Part shown: in pieces, positions 32,441 through 45,508 of the stretch | Layout: every line of letters begins with the position of its first letter | Numbering within the stretch: position 1 is the first letter of the stretch | Assembly (NCBI GenBank): GCA_014871385.1 | Contig: CM026427.1 | Coordinates: forward strand, 4,224,988-4,288,987 | Direction: 5' to 3' | Source: Ceratodon purpureus | Taxonomy: Eukaryota > Streptophyta > Bryopsida > Pseudoditrichales > Ditrichaceae | Length of the DNA stretch: 64,000 nucleotides | Made by a program: the position numbers and the translations under genes | The notes under the pieces: generated by a model | What the model was told of the DNA's origin: nothing | Seen by the model: the letters and a program-made list of their open reading frames with translations, nothing else | Database searches by the model: none

Positions 32441-35400
32441 ATGGACGCCCTGGTGTCCGCGGCGCTGCATGAGATCGCCGTCGAAGGTGCTCAAGGTGAA
32501 TTTTTTGGCAATGCGAATACGTTCTTTTAATTTGAAGTTGTTATCATTCATCTTACTTTCCTGGAAAACGCAATTGCAATTATTTTAGTTAATTGGCCGC
32601 TCGTTTTGAGATTTCTTGAAGCGACGACTTGAATTTGTGTGTGTCTGTGTGCACAGGATGTCCCCTGCCAAAGCTATGGACAGGGTTGCAGGGAGCTGCT
32701 GCAGCCCTGGAGGTAGATCTGGATGCAAGAGTGAAGCAGATGCTGTGGAAACAAGTGCTTCACGTTCCACGCATAACCTTCCTGATTCAAAAGGCACAAG
32801 AGTCTCAAACCCTAGAGGCTTACCATCCGTCTATTCAATCGGTGGAGGATGCAGAGAAGCTCGGCGTGCATGTCGTAGCTCCAGAAGGACTACGTGAGAG
32901 TTGCTTGGGCTTGTATGATGGGAAACTATGCGATGCAGCTATCTCAAAAGACCAACGAGAGCTTCTTGAGCGGCTTGCGAAGGCCAGGTTCGCTGCCAAA
33001 GTACATCTAGCTTTTGATGTATTATTACATAATTCTGTTTGTATCGTTTCTTGCGGATACTTTTGTTCAATATTACTATCCTAACAGATAGACATGTGGA
33101 GGTTAGTTTCTGACAGTAGGGTGAATGAGACCAAATAGGAATTTTAGTGTTAGTTTCATTAGGGAATGTATTTAAGATCTTGTCGAAGATTTCTTGTTAA
33201 GAACAGCGATTGTTATAGCTTAAGATTCTATGACCCTTATTGATTTAGAAGCTTTTTTTTGGCGTTTATAGGAGCCAGGGAGTTACGCAAAGCCAGTTGG
33301 GCAAAGAATTTAAAACTGGCGGGAACAAAATGTTTTACGTCGTGAAGAGCTTGGAGTCACGTGGACTTGTAGTTCGTCATGCGACGATTGTGCGTACTCA
33401 CCAGCCGGCATCAAAAGGGCCAAATAGCAAGTTTATCCCTATTGTGGCTACCAACCTCGTGCATCTATCTCGCTACGAGAAGGATCAAAATCTTGGCTCG
33501 CATGCACGCTATGAGATTCCAAGTTCATCCAAGTCCAACCTTTCTCAGAGCAATGCTTCTACATCTGGAGATCCGGGTGCTGGAGAAGAGGATGGCAATC
33601 AGCCAACAGAGGAAGTTCTGATCAATGACGATTACCCAGCCATGCAACGAATTTGTGAGAAGCTTGAGTCTGCAGAAGACAAGGTATATTTGGTTCTCGC
33701 AACTGTTCTGTTATTTAGTTTATGTTACTGTAACACACGGTAAAGCAATGGTCTTGGGCGGGGCACTGAGCACCGTTGCAAGCCATTCTATCTTTTGAAG
33801 TACCTCGACATTGACCTAGTTGATTTTATTTTTTTAAATTCTGTCTGGCATGTTGCAATGATGTTCGTTGTTTGGTGTGCGTGATTTGACAAAGGTGATG
33901 GTGGTATCGGACCTGAAGTTGGATCTGAATTATCGTTTTGCCCAAGGCCACCGGAGTTGGCGCAGGGTACGTGGTATCCTTTTCGAAGTTGTTTTGGGAA
34001 GAATAGTACGCACAGTAGGTTAAGTTTGATATCATCTGGAAGTTGAGAGTGAATTTTACCGTGCGCTCCTGGGAAGTTAAAGACGAGGGTGCTCTTTGTT
34101 GACGCAGCTGGCAAAACGACTCCAAGATGCTGGCATGGTGGAGATCTTCAATGCCCAGATTGCGGGGTCAAAAGTGAGACTTCTTCTCTTGTCATGAGCA
34201 GTTTCACAGCGTATTACGTTGTTCTTTAAGGTCATGTTCTTTAACAGAATTGCTTGAGCCTGACGATGACTATGAATGAGAATCAGTGTTCGGCTCTAGA
34301 AACATTTTGAAGTTTATCGAGGGATCTCTAACTGGAGCATTGTGGGACTCTTTTAATCGCAGATTGCACCTTGTATTCGATTGTTGAAATCATTCAATAC
34401 CAAGGCTTTTAATGCTGGAAACGACGACACAGAAGCAGAGGCACAACTACGTGGTGTGAAAAGGGGCCAAGTAACAGAGCAAGTTGTTGAAAGCGTTCTG
34501 GATCGCCAGATTTATGATCTTATCGACAATTCGGGTCCTGCTGGATTGTATATGATGGATGTAAGTTATGGGCTAACAGCCTACCATTTATTTGCTTATT
34601 TTGAAATATCCTTTCTTTCCTGTTCTTGTTTGAATAGGTTTTTGTCGTGGTGCAATCTAATAAGTTGGGTTGCATGCACTGTAAGTACAACTTAATCTTG
34701 ATGTTTTGCTTTGTTCGTGTATGTACTGAACACGCGGCACCAAAAGAGTTGATTGAATCAAAGCAGTAGTGGCCATTATTAGAACCTTATAATGAACTAA
34801 AATCCAATTGGTATGGAGAGCAGAATCATCAAGTGATACAACGGATATTGTTGTCATGTAGATTTGGAAGCAGTTAGGACTCAACAACAAACGGAACTAC
34901 TTCCGGGTTACCAACATGCTTACTAAGGGCTGCGTGATTTCCGAAGCAGAACAGCACAAGAAGTCAATGCTTTACCGGCTAAGGACAGCACCGAACGCCA
35001 GTCTGGCCGCCAACTCTATACTAACTGTTGTACCTGCGACGACGGATCTCGAGCCACAACATGTCGATCCGCAAGGTATACTCTATGTGTTTGGAAAGGT
35101 CATAATTTTAGTTATATTTGATGTTTGCCAAAGAACGCGGAGAAATACCTTGAATAAGTCCTTACCATTTAATAATTTTATCTCGTGGGTTTTGTTTTAG
35201 CAGATTGGTTATCGTGTTTTCTATATTCTTTTCTATCTCCGTTACTTGCGAGGGAAATGCATTATCTATCCATTAGTCCTTTTCTCCCTTAGGATATCAA
35301 CAATACCTTTGATCGCTTAACAGTGATCAACAAAATGTGTTAACACTATGAAATTGCACATTCGGTATGACGAGTCCATGTTTGGACCAGGGTTGTTGTG

Positions 35401-38400
35401 GTATTAGAAACCTTTTCCTTTGTTTTGCCTGATACTGGTAGTTAAAATGTAAGGTTATTCTGGATCATAGGCTGCTCTTACCATTACCAGGCTAACTTTG
35501 GTTTGAATACAGCATAGTGGTCAGGAGTAACTGTTTACTGTGTAGTCTTGTTCTATAGAAACCATTCTTCTTCCACTATAGAAGATCTGTTTTGCTGTTT
35601 GCTTTAACATGTGGATTGAAATTGGCTGCAGCACAAATTGCTCCTCTGTCCACTGCTAAAATTCGGAGGGCTCGAAAAGTTACTGACAAAGAAAAGGATC
35701 AGGAAAAGGAGAAAGAGAAGGAGAAGGAGAAGGAGAAGGTAAGAGAACAGGAAAAACGGAAGGAAAAGGAACAGGAAAAGAATTCAACGGAAGACGCCGC
35801 AGGAACACCTACTGCACCAAATGACTTGCCGAAGGACCCTGAGGATTCTAATAATGGCCGAGCTCTGGCATCAGTGGATTTGTCGATTGTGAAGGTGGAT
35901 GAAGATGAGCCCCTGGTTGCAATGTATGAGCACGATCTCTAGCTTCTGATTTTTACTGATGTTTGACATGGCGGCATTGCTGATGTTTCTGATGTGTCTT
36001 TTATGTGGGTGTGTAAGAATCACCTAATGAGCTCACAATGTTTGTGGAGTGATTTTTGCAGTGCAATTGATCTCTATTACAAGTGACAAAAATGTCTGTT
36101 TGGATTCATCTCAACATTCTCGTTTGCAATGTTTGCATGTAGGTCCGGGCAGATGTATCCATTACCGCTCCAGACTACCACAGCCATCCAGCGGGAGCTT
36201 CGTATTATGCAAAGATTGAATGTAACATTCGCCTTTCATCCTATCATCATAAATTTTTCCTTCTTGATTTGTGTGCTGTTTAGGAGCCTCACTTCTCCAC
36301 GTTAGCAAAGTCTTCCTAACCTACGATGAAGATTCGTAGGTGCTAGGTGTATAGTTTTGATTTATGCTTTGCCTGTATGTGTGCTAGGAAGAGAAGTTCA
36401 TACCTCGAGTGGAGCTTCACAGGTGGGTTGAGGAATCCGAGAAGGATCGTAAAGATACTATGATGGATCGTAAGACCCTAACACGCTTGCTACAGAAGCT
36501 ACAGCGAGAGGGTCGGGTGAAGTGCATTGTTTTGAGCATGCCTGGCCTTACCAACTGTGGGCGAAGTCGGCAAAGCGAGGTTGTTCTTTTACCTGAAGTA
36601 CAGGTTGGGCCTGATTTGCTTGCCAAAGTGCATGATCGAATCCGGCAATTTGACATGATCAATAGGGGTTACGGTTCATCGAAAGTCAAGGCCGATGCTT
36701 CCACAGTACCTGTTCTGAGTGTGAAGCAAATACATAAAGGTGGAAAGAGAAAAATTGAATCTGCCGCTGAAGTCGAAGCTGAGAAGGCAAGGACATTGAG
36801 TGAAAATGGATTTGTTCCTGCAAAGATGGTTCGGGTTCGGATGCTTCACACTTTCCTTTGGTCATACGTTAATGGTATTTCAGAGTACGCTGATGAAGAG
36901 CTGGTAATGAAGCCAGATGAAAGCTCTTGTCGGGTCTTTACATTGGCACTTGCAGTTAAGGCAATGCCGTTGGATCTCTTTCTACAAGTCGTGGGCTCAA
37001 CCAAGTCCACGGAAGAGTTAGAGCCCTACAGCAACAAGGGACTGCGCTTGTGTGACCTTCCAGAATCAGAAAGTTCGTCACTGCTTGTTTCACACGCAAA
37101 TAGTCGTCTTTCTTGGCTTATTGATATTCTACGGCGACTAAAGCTTATTCGGTTGGTGATGGGAACTGGCGTTCCTCTTGGGCATTCCAAATCTGGCTTC
37201 AGTCGGGGTTCCACTTATTCTCTTGAAGCATCACTTATATATGCCATGGAAATACAGCCTTATATAGAAGAACCAGCGCCCCAGCCTTTGTCGTCTCTCA
37301 GTTTAGATGCCTTTGACTTGACTCCAAGAGCGAGGCATGAGTTCACCATGACTTCAAGTGAAAGTTTGGAGGCCTACTGGCAGACTCTAGAGTATTTCTT
37401 TTCTGGAGCAGTGCCCACAGTTGCAAGGAAAGCATTTCCAGGCACTAGCGTTCCTGAATTGTTCGGCCTTCGATCATGGACATCACTGCGGGTAATGACC
37501 TCAGAACAACGGAAGGGGCTGATGAAGCGAGTGGAGGAAGGAGGTGAAGATAAAAGGTTGTCTCATGCGGAATGCTTATTGCTAGCCAGGGAACTGAACC
37601 TGTCTCCCGAACAGGTTTTGAGGGTGTCATACGAGAAAAACCGAAGGTATCGTCTTTCACAATTGGGAAAGGAGAACGCGGATTCAAGCAGTGGAGCACC
37701 TGACAATGAAGTCAGTAGGGGTCACCGAATCAAACCGAACATACATGCAGGGTCTAAAAAGAGAGCTGTTACTGATGCAGACCTCATGGAAGTAGCTCAT
37801 GTCAGGGCATTTAAACGTCAGCGCCAACTAGAACAGGCTTCTGCTGCCGAGGATGCGTCTGAGCCTACAGGTCTTGCGGATATTATTCTTAATTCAAACA
37901 ATGAGGGAGAGACTGCGGATCTCCACGAAGAAGAGGTTGAGGAGGACGACGAAGAAGATAAAGGAACTGAGGAAAATCCTTTTAATGTTCTCAAAACCAT
38001 CTCAAAATTGAAGCGTACTCGGAGCAAGAGGTTTCCCTGGTCAGAAAGTTTAGACAGAGTTTTGATACGTTGCTATACAAGGCAACGTGCCATACTGGGT
38101 GCTCGTAACCATCGTGTGGAGTGGGCTTCAATACCTAATCTTCCTGCGAACCCCGCTGCTTGCAGACGTCGAACGGCTCTACTTAAATCAGATCCTGCTA
38201 TACGCAAAGCTCTCAATAACCTTTGTTCAGTCTTGTCTGCTAGGTATGTGAAACGGCCTGATGATGCACCATTCTTCACTACAGTATGGAGGAAAAATGT
38301 AGAACCTGTTGTTACTGAAGGAGTTGCAGAACCTGACTCCAACAAAGACACTGAAGACAATCAGCAAGAGTCATCAACTAGGAACTTGGAGGAAGAGCTG

Positions 38401-41400
38401 CCTTGGGACTCATTTGAAGATCCTTCTGTCGCAACTGCTTTTGAGGAAGTCATGCAACTACGCAACATCGCGAAGGCTATAAGTAGTAAGCGAAGTGCAG
38501 TATTTCGAACAAGCGTACCAAAGCTTCCGAAGACAAGGGAGAGACCTCGCAGCAAAGTACGAACATCGCTTCCTAGCACGATTAAGGACCCTAAGGATCC
38601 AGCACTTCGTCCTGTCTCTAGGCCGGACCCTGTTGTACTTTCCAGTCGGGCTAAGGGGACAGTCTCAATGGATCAAAATGATGACGCTTCAACCGCGTCT
38701 CGAGCTCGGATAAGAGCTCCTCGTGTGCGCAAAAGGAAAAAATCAGAAAAACCAGAGTATCTGAGTATGATAACATCTGAGGAGATGGTGCGAAGGTCTT
38801 TGGGAATTGCTAACGCAGTTGAGCTTGTGAAATTGGTCTTGCTAAATGCGGCAAGCGCTGAAGTTCCTTCAGAGGTGGTAGATGCACTAAGGCGATGTGA
38901 AGAGGCACATGTATTTGCTGCATTCAGTTATCTGCGATATCAAGATTATGTGATTGTTGGAGCCAGTGGTCAACCATTTGTTCTTTCTCAGAAATTCTTT
39001 TACAATGCTTCTGCCTCTCGGTTTCCTTTTGAGACAGGACTTGAGGCTCTTGGTACTACACAATGGCTGGCTGAGCATGATCCCGAGGTAGACGAGGATT
39101 GGGTACCGTTACCTAGCGAAAACTTTTGTGGGCAGTTAATTCAGCTGCTTGGGATTGTTAGTGAAGGCGAAGTTAAAATTGCCCCTTTCCTCCCAACGGA
39201 GGGAGTGGGGGAAAGTGAGGACAATAAAAATGTTGTGTTTGGAACGAAGCGGAAAACTGAAGGAGGCCAAGAAATCCAGTTTATGAAACCGAAGATCCAG
39301 CGATCTGATTCTTCTTCTTTTGGATTTCGTCGAGAAAGGGGATACCCTGGCGTTCAAGTATGCATTCACCGAGGAACTAAAGCTGTTGGAGAGCTTGTGG
39401 GTGCTGCTGTCTCACTAAGTCAAGAAAATGCTGATCTTGATGATCATTCAAATGAAGATATGGACTTAGACTCGGAACAAGCGATTCCCTTGGTGGATAG
39501 AAATGTCTCTGAATTGACCGAGGCACCGATGGTTGATGTAGCCGCGCTTTTAGCAGCGGGAGATGCAACTGAATGGACCGAGGCACGGGAGGTTGATATA
39601 GTCCTACCATCAGCAATAGTTCACGTTTCGGGATTGGCGGAAACAATGGAGGTTGATGTAAATTTTCCCTCTGCTGCAGGAGATGTGTCTGAATCATCAG
39701 CAGCAAGGGAGGTTGATGTTGCCTTATCTTCTGCAGCAGTAAATGTTTCTGAAACATCAGCAGCAAGGGAGGTTGATGTTGCCCTCCCTTCAGCAGCAGT
39801 AGATGTTTCTGAATCATCAGCAGCAAGGGAGGTTGATGTTGCCCTTCCTTCAGCAGCAGTAGATGTTTCTGAATCATTAGCAGCAAGGGAGGTTGATGTT
39901 GCCCTCCCTTCAGCAGCAGTAGATGTTTCTGAAACATCAGTAGCAATGGAGGTTGATGTTGCCTTATCTTCTGCAGCAGTAAGTGTTTCTGAATCATTAG
40001 CAGCAAGGGAGGTTGATGTTGCCCTTCCTTCAGCAGCAGTAGATGTTTCTGAAACATCAGTAGCAATGGAGGTTGATGTTGCCTTATCTTCTGCAGCAGT
40101 AAATGTTTCTGAAACATCAGCAGCAAGGGAGGTTGATGTTGCCCTTCCTTCAGCAGCAGTAGATGTTTCTGAATCATCAGCAGCAAGGGAGGTTGATGTT
40201 GCCCTCCCTTCAGCAGCAGTAGATGTTTCTGAAACATCAGCAGCAAGGGAGGTTGACCCTTCAGCAGCAGTAAATGTTTCTGAAACATCAGCAACAAGGG
40301 AGGTTGATGTTGCCCTCCCTTCAGCAGCAGTAAATGTTTCTGAAACATCAGCAGCAAGGGAGGTTGAGCCTTCAGCAGCAGTAGATGTTTCTGAAACATC
40401 AGCAGCAAGGAAGGTTGATGTGGTTGAGCCCTCAGCAATAGAAGATGCATCTGAGCCAATAGATGTGATGATGGTTGATGTAGGCGTGCCCTCAGTAACA
40501 GGAGTTTCTTCCGAACTGGTCGAGGCAAGTATGGTTGATGTCACCATTCCCTTAAAAGTAGGGGATGATTCTGAATCTGTAGAGAAAACCAAGGTTGATG
40601 TAGTCATGGCCTCAGCAGCAGTTGATCTATCTGTGACACCAGAGGTTGATGTAGGCGTGCCCTCAGCAGCAGCGCACGTATCTGAATCGAAGGCAGCGGA
40701 GGCAGCGGAGGCTGATGCTGCAAATCCCCCAGCAGCTGGAAATACGGCTGAATTAGCAGGAGTAGATGAGGGAAATGTTGACCTGGCTGGAGAGAATCCA
40801 GCTTCTAAACTGGTGGACTGTGTAAATCATTTTTGCCCCACGTCGGAGGATACATCAGATACAGGTGAGGCTATGGACCCCAAGCTGGAACCGGAGCTTT
40901 TGAAGGCAACTGCGCATGCAATTGAGGCAGCAGGGAATGAAGGACTCAGCATTCCGCAATTGGCGAGGACTCTGGGACGTGCTGGTATGGATTACACTTG
41001 AATGCTTTTCTGTGGAACGAGATAGGTGTTAGGTAGATATATTCTAAACATCAACAGGACTTGAACTCTTTTTGCATTAATTGATCGAGTTTCTGCTTGG
41101 AATTTTGAAGCATGCATGTTACGTTTCGTTGTTTTGTTGCTGTTCGTGGAAGTATTGGACAGCTTTCAGACAGGCTTGTACCTTGTGATGTGTGCTCAAC
41201 TGTCTATGGTTTGGCAGGTCATGAGATGAACGAAGAAGCACTAGAGATGTACATCAGGGCATTGGAGGCCTTTGACGTTGTCAAACAGGTGAATTTGCAC
41301 GTTCATCATTCTCTGTTTTCAGTATCTTTGGACGACCAAATGATAAGAAACTTTGTATGGTGAAGACTTTTCAGATTCTGCGAACTGATGAGAAGATGCT

Positions 41401-42723
41401 GCCTATAAACCTTCAGATATTTTGTGTTTAGAATGGCTTGCATTTTCTGGTGGCAGGTGAACGCCTACGATCATGAGCGCATAATTGCAGCAGCGTATAG
41501 TGCCCCATTCTTTATACATGTTAAAGCTAAGAAAGCACGAAGGAGTGCTACGGGTGCAGGTCAGTCCCAGCTTGACTCCTAGAGAGCGGAATATCGGAAG
41601 ATGCCCTTCAAACGAGCATTGCTCTTGCTGTAAATGCACTCGAGGGCAAGTTTTGTGTGTCTAATTTGACATATTTCTGTAGTACTGAGAACTCTATATC
41701 TGAATTTTGTTCGTACTTTGTATTGTCATACCTCGACGGCGTGTTTGGCTACCTTCTCTGCAGAATAGATGGTGGCAATTACCATTTTCGTGTGTTTCTC
41801 CCTGTATTAAGACCTGTTGCTCTGTCTTGAGCAGGTACATCTGATAAAGGAAACGGAGAATCGAATGGCTACTCAACAATGGCCACCTTAACTTCTATTG
41901 CTACAGGTTCGAGGACTTGGACAAGGAATATCCAGCCAAACCTGCAGACAGATCACAGTCATCAACGGGATACACTTTCACCCGAGCAAGACAATGATTC
42001 TGAAGTTAGTCACACCGTTCCTATGCTGCCATGGCTAACTGGAGACGGAGGCGTAAACACTGCGCTGCTGAAAGCTCTCACTCGCAGGGTGCTTGGAGTT
42101 GTTATGCAAAACCCTGGAATTATGGAGGTATGCTGATTTTTTCTTTCGTTTGTGAGTGGATTCTTGTTCAATCGTTCGGGATATGGTCATTTTCCTGTTT
42201 GGATCGCAAGTTAACGCCTCCTGATGTTGCATGGACCAGGAACACCTCGTGGATCAACTGCGCGTTCTTAATCCTCAAGTACAGTATTTCTAATTGTTTT
42301 TATGTTTTTAATTATCCAGAATATTGGGCAGCTCTTAATATGTATAGGGATCTTGGTGCTTAGATTCTTAGTGTTGATAGTGCAATGAGCAAGAACATGC
42401 CGTGTGATCTGGTTTGTTTAGTTCTGGGTAGGAGTGCTAGTAGCGATCTGATTGAATTTGCTATCCTGAAGCAGTCAGTTAGTAATGCACGAATGGAGAG
42501 CTCATACAATGAAGTTCATGTTGTTTTCTTGCAGACCGCTAGGCAGTTTCTCCAATTGCTGGAATACGATGGTCATGTGAAAGTGCGGAAGTTTTTGCGA
42601 GCACGGCCACCTGCACCTCCTGGCCTTCTCGGTCATCTGATCAAGTTGAAGCCAGCAGCAAGTATGAAGCCCACATTTGGCTCACACTACTACGCAAATT
42701 GTACAAGCGGGACCTTGTTGTAG
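32441..42723 (+). CDS. GTF3C1: TFIIIC largest subunit, B-block-binding (GTF3C1/tau138-like)
   Basis: Fifteen exons join in frame to 2336 residues: 32441-32495, 32657-32987, 33272-33683, 33895-33966, 34108-34173, 34363-34560, 34862-35075, 35632-35923, 36143-36221, 36388-40984, 41218-41288, 41457-41559, 41835-42127, 42240-42278, 42535-42723. It starts MDALVSAALHEIAVEGAQG, like plant GTF3C1. Winged-helix segments follow (KMFYVVKSLESRGLVVRHAT; TLTRLLQKLQREGRVKCI), then a Lys/Glu run near 470-495, ELFGLRSWTSLRVMTSEQRK, and the conserved RFPWSESLDRVLIRCYTRQR near 1121. Residues about 1664-1924 are a tandem repeat array absent from the family as known to me. The C-terminal exons match the plant end (FLRARPPAPPGLL). 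TFIIIC binds the B-box of tRNA genes and recruits TFIIIB and RNA polymerase III. Exon 10 alone is 4.6 kb. Confidence 0.92.
39661..40440 (+). repeat. 60-bp coding minisatellite in the TFIIIC gene, about 13 units
   Basis: Ten consecutive 60-base units (39661-40260) and about three shortened ones follow one another in frame. Each encodes a variant of SAAREVDVALPSAAVDVSES. Units differ by few substitutions, and higher-order blocks (for example the SETSVAMEVDVALSSAAV type recurring every two units) point to recent unequal exchange. Flanking units from 39500 and to 40700 are older, more diverged versions of the same motif. The array is acidic and Ala/Ser/Val-rich, so likely disordered or extended. 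Confidence 0.92.
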
Positions 42724-43626
42724 CGACCTCCCCATTTTTGGGGCTGTGTTACAGCTACTGCACTTGTATTAGTTTTTGTACAAAATGATCACCAGGGTGG
42801 ATGCCTTTCCACCTTGCTGTCCGGCTGGGCTCCAATACCAACGAGCCTCTTGGGGCTCTAGGAACCTCTGTTAGTTGGAAGTTTCTTCAGAAACAGTGGA
42901 ATCAAGTAAGTTGCCCTCCAGATTGTAATCAACTTCAGGATTGTAATTTATTTCTTCACACGTAAACTAAAATTTCATTGTGCTTTTACTCTTGTTCGCT
43001 TTACGAACTTTGAGCACAAACAATGTGATGCAAGAATTTGAAATGAATCAAATCTCTGGGGCCTGGGCCTTCTGAGACTCCGTGAGCAACTTCATCACGG
43101 AACCTCACCATACAGCCGTCAAAGCCTGATTGGAAGACGAAGAATGGGATTAATTACAATGCTGTTGTGTTGGATCTAAAGAGGATTACTTTGCTTTACC
43201 ATGTGATATACTAGGTGACCTAGAATGCCAATTCTAAGCAGGTGTGCTTATTGTTGCTACCAAATCTGAACCAGTTTATGGCTATTCACTCAAATTTTTA
43301 TGTGCTTATTATTCTGAATGGATTTTGGAAGTAATGTGCCACCTTTTGAAAGTTTGCTACAGTCACATTTGCATTACATATGAAGCCTTACCTATTATTT
43401 TCAAAAAAAATTAATAAAAAGAAATTAGTGTTCAATGTCCAATGCATTTTGGTTCGTCGGAACTATTTAATCAAATATTCATTTTTGCCATGAAATGTAC
43501 CTCTAATATGTCTTTTTTTCTAACTAAGCAAATGAACTTTATGAAGTCTGTTTTCTTATCTACTTGAAATTTTAGAAGAAATTTCTATACTTGAGCATTT
43601 TATTGCAATTAAAATCTAAAATGCTA
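42724..43626. other. TFIIIC 3' region and intergenic DNA
   Basis: Probably the 3' untranslated region for the first few hundred bases; beyond that nothing is recognised. Confidence 0.4.
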
Positions 43627-43910
43627 CTCCCTCTGTTTCTGAAAGAAATGGTGTTTTCCACAAAGTCTTTGTTTCACAAAGAAACAATGGTTTCACATTA
43701 CCAGGAAGTCCACCGTCAAGAATTTAAAGGAGGAACCTGCCATGAACCTGAAATCAGCAAGGTGACACCAGCTGATTGAATTTCAGAAAGTTTATTTTAA
43801 TGGCAGCTTAGCAGGTTGGCAGCTGATGCATTTACAGAGTCAAGGTGGCATCACTGTACTTAATCCCGGCCTAAAATGGAAAACACCATTTCTTTCAGAA
43901 ACAGAGGGAG
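43627..43910. mobile_element. Stowaway-like MITE (Tc1/mariner)
   Basis: A 284-base element begins CTCCCTCTGTTTC and ends with its exact complement GAAACAGAGGGAG. The terminal inverted repeats match for at least 34 bases on each side, and a TA dinucleotide flanks both ends (43625-43626, 43911-43912). There is no coding capacity. CTCCCTCYGTTTC ends with TA duplications define Stowaway MITEs, mobilised by mariner-like transposases in flowering plants. Confidence 0.85.
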
Positions 43911-43912
43911 TA

Positions 43913-44699
43913 CTACAATGAAAAATATATCTTTGCAAAGATTAATAAAACAGCTTATTTTCATTCACCATGATGATTTCATTGTATTTTACACCTATAG
44001 CAAAATAAATACAAAGTACCATAATGTGATTTGAAATTGATATGAATCTTTTCGACAATGACATCAATAAATTCTAATAATTCCAAATTATCAGCAAAGT
44101 TTATATTTCTTTTGAACTATAGAAAATACTTCTTTCTATTCTTCATGTATAAGATTGAATTTTTCTCTTTTTTACAAAGATGAAATCGAGTGAGATATGT
44201 ACAGCTATATCCATGGCCAAATTTGCAGCTAAAATAAGATTCTAGACCACTGTGATAAGTTGAGTCCAAATCGTACAATACTGCATGTTGGGACACATTA
44301 CCGTGTAATGCAAGCAACTTTGGAGTACTTGCATAAATCATATCCGAAGGTTAGGTTGATAGAGGCAATTCAAAATCAATTATTTTTGAGAAAAACCTTT
44401 TTGTAAGGAACTTGAAGCAATTCTAGAATTCTATTCACTTTATAACTCATGGTACTAGCTTATTTTGGAATATCTTACATTTATATGGCAATTGCCTTGG
44501 TATTTTTTATTATTCTTAATTTTCATTTTTCGTTTTTCTAGAGATTCAAATTATTCTCACCAGTATATGAATCCGACGGAGCATAGGGTAGCTTTCATAG
44601 TCTTTCACCAAACTTGGCCACGATTGTTTCCGCAACAACAAGCAAGTGGGAATTTGTGGACAAAGTAAAGCTGAACCCACTGCCAACCGGGCTAACTTA
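43913..44699. other. Intergenic, nothing recognised
   Basis: AT-rich; no coding exon or repeat family recognised between the two MITEs. Confidence 0.4.
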
Positions 44700-45505
44700 G
44701 GGCCGGTTCAAATTGTGGCCAAACTTCGAGAGGAGAAGCGTCCCAACCAATGAAATTACAGAAAATCACAAAGTTTCTCCTCTCGGCCTTCACACTAAGG
44801 GCCGCTTCCCACTATGGCCAAACTTCGAGAGGAGAAGCGCCCCAACCAATGAAAACGCTGGAATGGCCAAAGTTCCTCCTCTCGGCCTTCACACTAGAAG
44901 CCGAAGTCCAAAGGACGTCACCACCAAAGGAGCTTAGGTGGCAACACTTTTAGCAAGTTTTGGCGCCAAGAGTTTCTCCTCTCGACCAAAGTTTGGGTCG
45001 AGCAAAATGCTCGACCCAAACTTCCATGGAGAGGAGAAACTTTTTTTTCATTAAAATATGCACAAGAAGACAAGGCTCATGGGCTAATAAGAGCTAGTCA
45101 TGCTCCACTTGCCTTGTCATGTTCTATTTAATGAAGCTTTTGACAATCATTGGGTTTAGACAAATGTTGTCCATAATAAGTTGAACTTCGATCACTCATA
45201 ACTTTGTCATAACAATGTAGAATTTGCTGAAATGTTTTCTACACATTCTTCAATAGTTTTTACACCTTACCTATTTTTTTTGATTTTTTTGATTTTTTTT
45301 CAATTTTCTATAAATGTCTGAATATTCAGATCATAGGTCTTCGCCTTTGGCCTTTTCCTTTGAGCTTTCACACTATGTCCGGCCAAAGCTCCCAAGTGGA
45401 TTATTTTAAGATTACTTTTTAGCCCAAATGCTTCTCCTATGGACCAAGTTCGGGACAGTGGACTGAGCTTCTCCTCTCGAGTTCGGCCATAGTCTGAACC
45501 GGCCC
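44700..45505 (+). mobile_element. PIF/Harbinger-type MITE, copy 2 (complete)
   Basis: An 806-base element runs from GGGCCGGTTCA to its complement TGAACCGGCCC and is flanked by TTA on both sides (44697-44699, 45506-45508). The left part contains an internal direct duplication of about 100 bases: two blocks starting GTGGCCAAACTTCGAGAGG or ATGGCCAAACTTCGAGAGG and ending CTCGGCCTTCACACTA. The centre has an inverted repeat at about 44972-45040 that corresponds to the perfect palindrome of copy 1 but has four mismatches in its right arm. It is non-coding. Confidence 0.85.
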
Positions 45506-45508
45506 TTA

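Noticed and set aside
39377-40607. Long open frames on the minus strand (383 and 328 codons) with repetitive sequence
   Set aside because: They lie antisense to the 60-bp coding array of TFIIIC. A repeat whose length is divisible by three keeps several frames open. No start context or known domain.
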